The notes beneath the pieces were generated by a model. The model was given only the letters and a program-made list of their open reading frames with translations. It searched no databases and was not told the origin of the DNA. From positions 1 through 54,195 of IMG/VR virus record IMGVR_UViG_3300020201_000001: DNA of 54,195 nucleotides, one strand, 5' to 3'. The translations under genes and the position numbers were made by a program. Positions within the stretch are counted from its first letter, which is position 1. The number at the start of each line of letters is the position of its first letter. Origin of the DNA: a virus. This document shows positions 17,473-29,900 of this stretch, one piece after another.

Positions 17473-17973
17473 ATGGCAAATAAAATAAAATACTATCCAG
17501 GACATGGACCGCTACCTGTCAGTACTTACGTACATAAAGCCGTGGCAGCTCCTAATCCACACGATATTAGAGACCAAACAAATCTGGAATATAGAACAAG
17601 GCTTGAACAAAAAGAGCTTAACGACCAGCTAACCGAAGCAGTTATAAAGTATCGTGCAAATTTAAGTATGGAAAACGAAAAGAGAACACATCATGGAGCA
17701 TCTGATCAATATCGTATTAAAGTTAACGAACTGCGTTTACAAGGTCAAAAGAGATATGGTGGTTATATGACACCAGAGGAACAAAAAATACTTGAGAAAG
17801 TAGGTACTTTACCTGGCACAAAGGGAGAGCAAAAACATTTATCGGATTCACTGACTGCAGTGGAACGACCAAAGCAACAACAAGTACAACAACAATACAC
17901 ACAATCCAAATCACCGGAACCAAAGCCACGTAAACCTTCGTTTAGTGGCAAATTTGACAAACCACACTATTAA
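17473..17973 (+). CDS. Basic hypothetical protein upstream of the giant virion protein
   Basis: 166 aa, ATG after AAAGGAAACAA. Mostly charged and helical, with a Gln-rich, Pro-containing disordered C-terminus (QQQVQQQ, then KPRKPSFSGKF). No recognised domain. It sits immediately before the 4009-aa gene with a 22-base gap, so it may be a small co-packaged or assembly factor for that protein. Confidence 0.6.
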   Translation: MANKIKYYPGHGPLPVSTYVHKAVAAPNPHDIRDQTNLEYRTRLEQKELNDQLTEAVIKYRANLSMENEKRTHHGASDQYRIKVNELRLQGQKRYGGYMTPEEQKILEKVGTLPGTKGEQKHLSDSLTAVERPKQQQVQQQYTQSKSPEPKPRKPSFSGKFDKPHY

Positions 17974-17995
17974 GAAACCAAAATAACAGGAAATT

Positions 17996-20900
17996 ATGTC
18001 AAAGAATATTGTAGATCTAACACCTCCAATTAGTGGACGTGCCTTAGTTGAGACCATTCCTATTGTACCAACACGTAGAGAAATGTCCAATGCTAAAGAT
18101 GAAGCAATGCGGGAACAAGCGTTCTCAAAGAAATTGTTATTTGATGACAAAAGTGCAGAAGCAGTTGTTACAGGTAAAACAATGCTTAACCAACCTAACA
18201 TTAATAGGGATATACCTAAAACTGACAACACTCGCACTAAAGCTATTCCTCAACCTAAAAGCAAAACAAAGGATATACCAGGTGCAACGAAATTTGACTA
18301 TGTGGGGCAATCTAAAAAGGATGCAGAAGCCAAAGAAATGGATATAGGCTATGGTGATGATAAGTTAGACGAAGCACGCAAGATTGCTAACACACCTATG
18401 GCGAATCAAGAAAATGGTGAAATCTTTTATGACATACCAAAGATACAATCCGCACGTTTAGCTTTGCAAGGTAAAATAGACGAGCTTACTGCAAGCTCTG
18501 GTTTAACTGATAGTGGTAAAAGCCAGATGTTTACACAAGGTGCAAAAGACAATGGCATAATAGGTAAAGCAATGTTACCTTTCGTGCCTATTGCAGATAC
18601 GTTTGAGAACTTACAACAAAATTATTTACACCCAAAAAGAGAAGGTGCAGCACCATTAACACCAGACGATCCTAAGTACGCACAACGTAAAACAGAATAT
18701 CAATTAGAAGAATATTCTAAGATTATGAACAACTTAACGACACAGTATAATTATGCAAAAACGTTCCCTAATGGTAAAGTTGATTTCAGTCCACAAAGAC
18801 GAGTTGACGAGGGAGTTTCCAGTGCAGCGAAAAGTGTTGTTATGGGATATGTAGGAGACTTTGCAAATCATTTCACTGACGGTGGTGCTACTAAATTAAT
18901 GGAGAAAGTGTTTAGCACAGATGTAGCTACAGGACGTGCTTTGTTACAACAAGAATTAGAGAAAGCGAAAAGATTAGGTGGCAACAAACCAGACGAAATC
19001 ATACCAGAGTTAGGTATGACTTACAATCAGTTTGTCACAGGCTGGGAATCAGTACTTACCAATACTGGATTAGGCATAGTTAACTTAGTCAGCTCATTAG
19101 CACCAGGTGGTTCGTTTTCTACGGCAGGTGCAGTTGCTAATGATGTGATAAGCATAGCAAGTAAAGTAGTAAAGAGTGGAGCTAATGTAGTTAAAGAAAA
19201 GTTAGCACTAAGAACAGCTACTGCACTTGCAACAGATAAAGTTGTGTTTGACGGCATAGCTAAAGATATTGCTCTTAAAGCAGTGGATCCACAATGGGTG
19301 CAAAAGACAGAGCTATTTAGTCCAACGATTAAGAACATGATCGCCAAAGCACCAACAGATGCAGCAAGATTAGAAGTAGTAGAATTTGCCTTGAAAGACC
19401 AAACCTACAAAGTATTTAAACAAGTTTTTGCTGAAGCTAAGTTAGTAGGCAGAGCCTTGGAGCAAGCAAACATGTTAAAGTCAGCAGTTGGTCGAGTAAA
19501 CGGTCTTGGTTCATTGGATCAGCTTAGCAACATACTAGCCGATATTGTATCAGGCACTACAGCAACACAGTCTGAAGTGCTTGGCAAAATTGCCGTTGAC
19601 AGTATACGTATGTATTTAACAGGGTTGCTCAATACTGGCGACGCAGGAAGTGCAGAAAACTTAGCAACGTTAGGTGCGTACAGTAGTTTCTTTGGCACTA
19701 CAATGAAAAAATTAAGCATGACATACTTAGCGAAAAGTGATGCATTACGTCAAGCTATCGCACATGGTGATAGTAAATTAACCAATGACTTAATTGCTCA
19801 ATATCAAAAGACATCTCAATTATTTGCGATAATAGCGAATGACTTTGGTGGCGGTGGTGCACAGACAGTTGACGAGCTACGTAAGTTGGTAGGTAGTGAG
19901 GATATATGGAAAGAAATAGTTAAAACAGCGATGCCTAACTTCATTCTGGCACACGGTTCATTTACTTCGGCTAACAGATACATGAAAGAAAGAGGTCAAG
20001 ACGTACAGAACAAAAAGTGGGGGCTGGAGTTTAACAATGTGGTGGCAAAAGGAGCTCCAAATGTATCAGATGGTTTTGGGGGCACTGCCGCAAGTATAGC
20101 AGCCGGGAAAGATATAAGAGGCACAGTTGAAAGCACAGTTAACAAAGCATATCATGCTACTGCACCTGGCAAGCAAAAAGTAAGTATGGAAAAGTTTATT
20201 AAGGACAGTGCTAATCTATCAGGGATAAGTAAAAACACTGGCGAAATGAAAGTAGGTGAATTGCTTAACCTTTTAGAGAGATGGAAGAAAGAAGGTTTAC
20301 TGTCAAAAGATTTCAAAGTCTTTGACGAAGCTAACCATGTAAAAATTCTAAGTGGTATTCCAGCTGATACCAAAGTTGTATTCACCCAAGAAAACAAAAG
20401 CAATACTGAAAGCAAAGCTGAATACGATGCAACTACTAATACTATCAACTTCCATAACTTTGACTTTACAGGCACAGCACAGAACCCAATACGTCCAGAA
20501 GAAGTATTTAGCACAATAGCAGGCTTAATGAGTGAAGAGCTTACACACGCAGCTACAGTCCATAAAATTAAAGCTAACCCTGAAAAGATAGACGCTCTTA
20601 GACAAAAATATTTAGACAAGTTTAATGCTATGTACCCACCAGAAGTAGGACTTCCAGCAGATGCGGGTGCTATCCAATATGCATTAAGCAACAATGAAGA
20701 GTTTGTAGCTAATTTGTTTAATAACTTGCAAAGCCCACATTTCTTTAAATTTATTAAAGAAGCAGATAAAGCACAGAACGGTACAGTCAAAGCATTCTTA
20801 GATAACGTGTTGGATAAATTTGGCTTAGATGGTGCTGACCAAACGCTACGTAAAAACATATCTAAGATTATCTTAGACGTATTACCAGAAGACAGCAAAG

Positions 20901-23900
20901 AACTTTACACTAAACCACCACCAGCAACAAAGTTTACAGAAGAAGAAATTGGGGAGTACGCAAGTACATTAGAGCCACCAACGGTATATAGTGGCACTGA
21001 CTTAATAACAGTTGCTAATGAAACGGCAGCAAAATTTAATGAGCAAGGTAGTTCAGTCACTCCTGACGAGATATTACCTCAATCATTATTAGAAGCATTA
21101 CAAGTCCAACACAAGATTAAAGAAGACCAAGCTAACACAAGTGGCGTATACCCTGGTTTCTTCAAAGAAAGTAAGGATGGTACAGAAACATTAGCTTTCA
21201 ATGAAGAAGTAGAGAGATGGAACAGCATTCACCCAATCAAGATAACTAATGCACAAGCGTATCACATAGTCCAAAGTATCTTAGGCGAGCAAAAGTTTAC
21301 GCCTGAAATTGGTATACAAGTACTGAAAGAAATGTTGAACGAAAGCAGAACAGAACAAGCAAGCACAGTAAGACAATTGATCGAGGAAGTAGAATCCGAA
21401 GCAATACAAGCAGAAAGAGACTTTATAGAAGGTAAAGGTAAAGATGACAAAAGTGACTTGCGTGCTTATAAAGTATTAGGTTACGAAAAGGCGTCCGAAC
21501 TGTACGCAGAGCATTCAGCTGGTGCTAACCCAACAAAAACTCCAGCACAGGTGACTGCAGATGCATACAAAGCAATTATGGAAGGCATGAACAAGCAACT
21601 GAAAGAGCAGTATGGAGACAAAGAGATACCTACAAAAGAATTAGAAAAAGCAGAGATAATAGCAAAGAAAGAAAGTATCAAGTTATCAAATTCAGGCATG
21701 GTTACAGCATTAGATGGAGAACGTATTCCATTCTCTTTGATGAAAGGTTACCATAGAGCTTTAGATGGTGTCAGAAAACAGATAGGCGGAGGTTTAACTT
21801 ACGACAACAAACGTATCTTAGATGCCGTCCTTGATATATTCGCAGGGCTAAAACCAATAAACAAATATAACGTTGGTGATGGAATACAAACGGGTCGGTA
21901 TTATAGACCAGCTGGTGTAACCGATATGGCAATTGTATTGGACGAAAAAACTCCCGCACAGATACGAGTTATGACCCAAAAACTACATCAAGTTATAATC
22001 AATCATGCAGTAACGTCCGAAGCATTCTATCGTGGTTCTAAACATGACCCAGCTAAGGTAGCTAAAGCCGCACGGGAGTTAATGCCATTTGTTAATTATA
22101 AAGCAGTAGCAGAAGGCAAATCAAACTTTAATGACTTGTTCGTAGCAAAGTTAACTTCTAAACATTATGGCAAAGAATATGGTGATACGGATGCAAGATT
22201 AAAGAAACTGCAGACAGAACATAGTGATGTCTTACAAGAAGTAATAGATAATTTAAGTAGCCTATACGACAACAAAGGGTATAATCCTCATGAAGGCAAA
22301 GATGGACCTTTAACGCCCGATGAAGCTACGGCATTCCAAAATGGTCTTCATGGTATAATGAACTTGACACTTAATCCAGGTGGCAATGATATGATTGCCA
22401 AAAGAATTACAATAGATGAGAATGGTGTTATATTCAGAGACCCTGGTAAAATATCAGCTAAGTATATTAAGTTAGTCATAGACAATAACACGTTTAGGAT
22501 GACTGACGTTGCGAACATAGGTTTATATAATCCATTGTTAATCAAAGATGGTAAAGTTGATGCAGAATATTTAGCAGCAGAGTACCCAGACTTAGCTTTA
22601 TTGCCAGATGGTAACTTAGCGTTTAAATTAATCAACACAGAACAATTCTTGCCTTACTTAAGCCCTGAATTAAAAGATTGGTTGTCAAGTGTTGCAGGCA
22701 AAGACACACAACGTATTGATGGTGGTATTATCGCAATAGGAGAAATGCCAGGTGTAAAATTATTAGCTACAGCAGTAGGAGGAGGAAAAAACAGTGCTTT
22801 CTTTAAAGGAAAAGGTACAGGATTATTTAAAAACGCTATACACAACGTGGCACCGTCCGAAGTTGTCCACCCTGATACGCCTGGGTATAACAGTATTAAA
22901 AGTTTTGCTGAAAAAATAACCAAAGCTGGGATCCAAATTCATGATGGTACTTCATTGAAGAATACTGCAGAACTGTACGAATATCACAGGATGCCATTGC
23001 CTAACATGGAGGGCAATTTAACAGCGTTACTGGACAATAGTGGTACGATTGTATCAATTTTGGATAATAAAGGCTCTAACGTGACGGCAGATGCCAAAGA
23101 GAAGGTTTTGAAAGCATTGGCATACGAGTTAGAAACTACTGGTAAGTTACCAGATCAAATGATAACCAAACAACCGATTACAGGGGAACACGCTTTAACT
23201 CTCATGACAGCTGATAAAGAAGGTAAACATAATGCAGGTGGTGTTGTACATCCTGGCATTATTAATTTAGTGCCTACTGGTCGATTAGGATTTGACGTAA
23301 AACCAGACGTAATCGCAAAATACACACAAGCTATTAGTGATTTAACTGAAAATAATTTCAAGCATTTCTCTAAGCAACTTGATGGTGTAGCATCTATTGA
23401 AAGAATGTTAGTAGAGCTATCACAAGGTGAACACATCACTGGCACGAAAGCTGAATTAGGTGCATTACAGAATACTGTTGAAGGTTTAGAAGCTATGCTT
23501 AACGAAAATCCTGATATTCTATATCGTGGAGTACCAGGTACCAAGTTACTTGCAGAAATAGATGGCTTGTTTAAGACAGATGATTTAGGTAAAAGATTAG
23601 TGCTTGATAAAGACCAAGTAGAAAGTTTCTTGATAGATCGTTTCAAATTGTTCACTGGAAAATCTACAGACATAAGCAGTCCTTCATCGAAGAAAGAAAA
23701 TTGGGTTACTACAGATTCAATATTGTTTGATTTAGCGAAACGCTCTTATGATAGCATACAAAAACTTCATGCAGTTAACGGTAGCAATTCAATGTCGGTT
23801 TCACCTAATTTTGGAGATAGTAGATTTGCTATCGAAAGATTAGTAGGCAAAGGTGGTATGGCTGACGAATTAACCAAAATGTTTATTGATCCAAAGAATG

Positions 23901-26900
23901 GCAATATTATCAATATGGGTATAGCTTTGCCTTTGAAGTTTATTAAAGATAATAACCTTCAACCAGGTCAAAGCATACTTGTTTCAAGAATACCAGCACA
24001 TGACACAGGGAGTACCACTGTAATGACTTTAATAGGTGCAACTGATTCTCACTCTACTATCCATGCTGATTCTGAATACCTAACGGGCAGTGCGGGTATG
24101 GATTTCGATAAAGACAGTTTGCAAATCTTACTTCCAGATCCCCACATATTAACTAAGGATATTTACAAAGCTATGATTGACTACATAGGCGACGTTACCA
24201 AAGATACAAGTAAGTTATATCCTGACATTATGAAAATAGATAGCACTGGTGAGCTTGATAGAATATATAAAGAACTGGGATTGTCTCACTTGTTAAAAGA
24301 CGTTTCACATAGCCCACTTAGTAGAGATGCTTATAACAAAGGAGATAATGGCACAGCTTTAGCAGGTGCAGCGGTGAGTTTGAAAAAATCAATTGCATTA
24401 ATAGCAGCCGCTTATGCAGCTACTGGTGAAGTAAAAGGTGATTATAGATACGTAACAGCGAAACGGGGAGACATAAAGTTAGTGCTTAAATTCCCACTGA
24501 AACCAGATATGATGACGGCTATTGCTAATGCGGCAGCACAATTAGGGTACGACAATTTCGCAGGTCATCACATAAAAGAAGAAGCTAACATTTTAATGCC
24601 ATATTTACACTCAATTACGTTTGGAGAAGGCAAGACACATACAGGCAAAGATTTAGGCGATGAAATGGTTATGAGGAAAATTGGCTCAACTGTACGTGAA
24701 TTAGCACACAATGTTAAGATGGAAAATGCACAAGGTGTAGATGAACCCACCCATCAATTTGGTACACAAGGGAATAATGCGGCACGTGCTTTAGTCGAGC
24801 ATAATATGATTCAGTATGGCAAAAGGTTAAAGCAGTTAGACGAGACATTAAAGTTTTTGAATATGGACAGGCAAATCCAAACTATAATAAACTCAAACAG
24901 TATAGCAATAGGTAAAAAATTACAGCTATTTAACCTTATGTGGCATAAAAATGCAGATTCACCTGAATTACTGGGAACGTTAAACTATCTAAGAGATGCT
25001 ATTAGCACACAGTTCAATAGCTTGGGAAGAAAAGGAGAATGGAAGACGGGTGGTGTGACAAAGTCTGTCTCTTCATTACTGTATTATAATGACGCATTTA
25101 AACATCTTCCAGCAGCGATGATGGTATCGGGAGCACGACAGTTAGCAAATGGCACAGAGATTAGATTTGGTGAAAACATTGCCATTATTACAAGTGCAAA
25201 AGAAGTCAAACTGAATGGTGAAACTGTACCATTTGAACAATTCTTAGTAAAGTATGGGAAAGAAGGAACACGTAAAGATGCAGAAGCATTGCACATACTA
25301 TATTATGACCAAAACATAAATGGTAAAGGCAAAGGTGGGATAACATATAACCGTATGCAAACAACCATAGATGGATTAATTGCAGTAGTGGGACGTAAAG
25401 TAAAGAACATAGACGATTACGCCAATTTAGGCGATTTAAGAGTAGGAGACGACCCAAATGATGTAACACTTAATACAATCAAAGAAATCGCCACCAGGGT
25501 CTTCTTTGGTAGCGATACCCCTCTTATAGATAATAAACAGAACTTTAGTTTACACAATGAAAACGGTTCTGGAGCTGAAGCGTCCCGACGTGCTTTAGAA
25601 CGGGCAGGTATCGTACCTAAAGTTCATGGCGTTTCTGTTGCGGATATGGCACGTGATGAATTCAAAAAGACGTTAGCTACCAAAGAGCAACCAAATGATG
25701 TACATGGTGCTTTCGCATTTGGTAGAGCTTCAGATCAAGGTTCCAATATTTTCGATAACCCAAAGACAACTTACGATGAATTACGTAAAGCATTAGTTAA
25801 CCATCCAGAGATAGCTAATAAACCTGTCACTAAATGGACGGCAGAAGATTTTAGAATAGCTAAACCTATCATAATGGCTCATGCAGCAAACAAAGTACGT
25901 GCTTTAAAAGGTACTATTATGCCAAGTTTATGGAAACAATTCTTTGCATTGGCAAGTCCTAAAGGTAGTGAGATTGGCAAACCATGGGATAGTGATCCTG
26001 AACATAAACATACCCAACATGTTATTGATGAAATAGGTGAATTATTAGATTACGATTATTTGCGGAATATTGAATCACAGGAAACTTTAAAGAATGGCAA
26101 AGCATTAGCTCAATTGCAAACTTTACAGATGTTACCGCATGCAGTGCAAAAGCTTAACGATATGATGAAAGCTCAAGGCTATAACGAAGTTAATAATTAC
26201 ACAGGTACACTAGACCTTAATAGCCAATTAACATACTCAAGCTACAACCAAACTTTTTCTGACCTTGACCAAGACATAGGCTTCACGAAAACGTACGGAC
26301 CAAATGGCTTTACGGAATCCAGGGTACGTGCATTCTCGATGAATTTAAATAGACGTTTAGGAATAAACCTTGACAAAGTACATACAACAGTGCAATACAA
26401 ACAGTTTCTACATGACGCTAAAAATATGTCGTTGATCAAAGATCAAATCAATATGTTCTTAGGTAACTACAACAATGCAGACAAAGGATATGACGTTAAC
26501 CAAACTTTACCAGTATTGTCAAAAATACTCAAATCACCAACGCTTAAGGCTATGTTCGATGCCGTTATCACACCTGACTATTCAGTTAGCACAACGAATA
26601 TATTAGCACAAGGTAAATTAGGGGGTGTTCATATTGACTATAATTTACCTGACGCAGTGCAAGCTAGAAAAGAAAACGTATTAAAGGGTTTGTCGAAGGA
26701 GATATTCAATGCCTTCAAGAAACAGCAAGTTAACCTTGTAGATGGCTTTGATATGGAAGAGACACAAGCAGCAATGAACTTAGGTGAGATAACGCTTGCT
26801 GACATTAAAGACGCATTGTCTATGTACACAGACCAAGTATTGCTTAATAATACATTGAGTGTTGGTCTGGACGTAATTAGTGACAGCATAACTAACCTTA

Positions 26901-29900
26901 TAAATAAAAACAGTCAGTACGCAGATGTAGCTTCGTATACCGTCATACAAGAACAATTAAAAGCTACTATAGAAAGTTTGCGTAATCCATCGGATATGGC
27001 TAAATGGCACACCACACAAGCAGTTAGCACTGACATGTTAAACAACACTCAAACATTGATTGCAGAGATAGGTGCATCAAGCTCGGCTGAAATTTACGAA
27101 GCACTTGTTAAGACAGGCAAAATACCATTCAAACCAGATCACGAATTCGAAGACGAAATGGGTGCCAAAGATGACGCACTCAAAGGTTTGCAACAATTTC
27201 TATCAGGTAGCAAAACTAACTTCAAAGTAAACAAAAGATTTAATGATGGCTTAGTGCCAGATAAAGAGCGAATGGAGTTCTCTAAAGAAGATGTAAAGAA
27301 TTTGATGGAAGCATTGCCACTTGACCGAATAAAAACAGTATCAACAGAAACACAAAGCATGATGGACGCAGAAACAGAGATGGACGCTTTAAGGGCAGAA
27401 GAAGAAGCACGTTATGCAGAATCTATGGGGATTGCAGTTGAGGCGAAAACACCACAACCAACAGAAGCACTCAAACCAGCAAGGACATACATAGATACAA
27501 CAGCAGAAGTGATGTACGATGCTAAGTCATACAAAGAAAATCTGATTAACCATTTACAAAAAACATTGCTTAATGTGAACACTGTATCTAAGAACATTTT
27601 CAATGATAACTATAATGAATCTGAATTTGCACGTGCTATTACCAATACGTTATTTAGTGAATATGCTGGGAAGGAATTCACTGATGACTACGTAATCAAA
27701 AGCACTAAGACTCCAGATGGTTTAACAAGGATGTTCGACGATCCTGACAAAGAAATACCAAAAGGACAATACGTAGAATTCCTGCATGCGGACAACAATG
27801 GTATCGACAGTCAACATGCACGTTATCTTGGTATTGTCAAACGTAATGTAGCTATCAAAGATATTGAAGGTAATGTAACCAACGTACCTAAAAATTTAAT
27901 TGTTTTACTTGTTGACAATGGTAGCCGTGCTAGTATAAGTCTTGTTGAGGAGAAAGATATTAAGACGATGACTGCACAAATGAAAGTCAGCAGATCTGGA
28001 CAAAAGCAAGAGAAAGTTATCAAAGAATTCTTTGATAAAAACAGCAACCAATTGATGGAAGATATTAGAACTTACGTGGACACAGCCGCATGGGAGGAAG
28101 GATCAAAGGGCAGGTACAAAGAAGTAAACTTAGGTCACTCGGCACAACCAACTACTTTGTTCTCACAAGGAACACCTTTGATTAATATGTCACGTACTTC
28201 TAAAGATGCTGAAAAAACTTTACTAACTACTTTGAATAAATACTCAACCACCATAGCTTATTCCTTATTTGGGCGAGGCACACAGACTGCAACGGTAGGC
28301 TTAGCTTTAATTGGAGTGAGTGCATTGACTTCACTAACTCCAGCGTTAGGCATAGGAATGATTGCGGCAGGTGCAGCACAAATAGGTAAAAGAGGGTTTA
28401 AACTATTCGTTGATGGGCAAGTAGGAAGTACAGGAGCAGCGATACAGCATGACGTATTCGCAAAAGATTTTATTACCCAAGCAACTAATATGTTCAATCA
28501 CTTATGGTCACCTAAAACACTTAATGAAACGACTGCAATACGAGCAGTAACCCAAGTAGCTATCGCAGCCGCAATAGAAGAAGCAGGTGTAGAAAAAGAC
28601 ATAAGCAAAGTAGATTCGTTTTATCTTGCACAACAAGCACGTGAAGAAATCAAAGCATACAACCGCATAGAGAATTTTATCGGTGATGGTTTAGGATCGA
28701 AAGTTAACGACGAAGGAATAGCTAAACTAAAAGAAGAATACGCTTTGAAAGGAATGGACGTAAATTTCACTAAGATAGGTAAAGATGGTTATGCTTTAAA
28801 AATCAATGATCATAGCTATCAAGACATGCAAAAAGCTAACAAAACATATTTAGACTTAATGTTGAATGCATTACACGCAACTGGTTTCCAAGCTAAGTTA
28901 GAAGCAACCAGTACTGAAAAAGCAATGGCAATAGCGACGCAAGTTAATAGAGCACGACAAACAAAGTTTAAAGAGATATTTGGAACAGATGTATCTTATT
29001 CTGAAGCAGAAGTATTAAACTACATTGATTACTCAACCAAAACAGCATTAGGTTCATTTGTTAAGTCAGCTAAGCAAGCGACACCATTTGGACGTTTCAT
29101 CACCCAATTCCAACGTTACCAAAGAGAAGCGGCAGTAGATCAGTATAACTTGTTTAAATACCGTAACGAGCTTTATACAGCTGTAGAAGATGACATTTTG
29201 TATTGGAGTGCGAAAGCAGGGGCAGGAGATAGGAAATCACAACAACTCCTGGACATATTAGAACAAGTAGGTTTGGTATCCGCAACTGACATGACTGGTT
29301 CAATGAGTAAGCTAAAGAACAGAGCTTATGCATTAAATACAGCCGCTGGTTTATTATCAGGTGGTGGTAAATATTTAGGTGTAATGGCATTAAACCAATT
29401 TAACCAAATACTCAATGGTGATGATGACGACGAAGAAAAAGGGACAGGTCAGTTAATTGGAAGTGCGATAGGCAAAGAATGGCTAACAGAGAGAGACCAA
29501 GATATGCGACCATATTCTGGTATCTATCAAGGTGGTGCAACTGGTTTGACAATGGCAACTGTACTCGCAGGTGTGTATGGAATGTTCAAGACTGCCGTTG
29601 ATGTAAAGACTGATGAGGACATAGATTTACGTAGACATACTAAAAACCTTAAATTAGTAGAAGGTCTTACAGCACCACTTAAGTACGGATTAGGCATGAC
29701 AGCTATCACAGCACTGAATACTAGTCTTGTTGCTTTTTATGCAAGCATACTAAACCACGTAGATAAAGGTAAAGGATTTACTGAAAAAGAGAGAACTAAT
29801 CCAAATTATTATCTTAACTTTGTAATGAACAAAATAGCACAAGCATCACAAATGTTCCCGTTCGCAGCTTTAGCCACAACTTATGTGAATGAACAACTTA

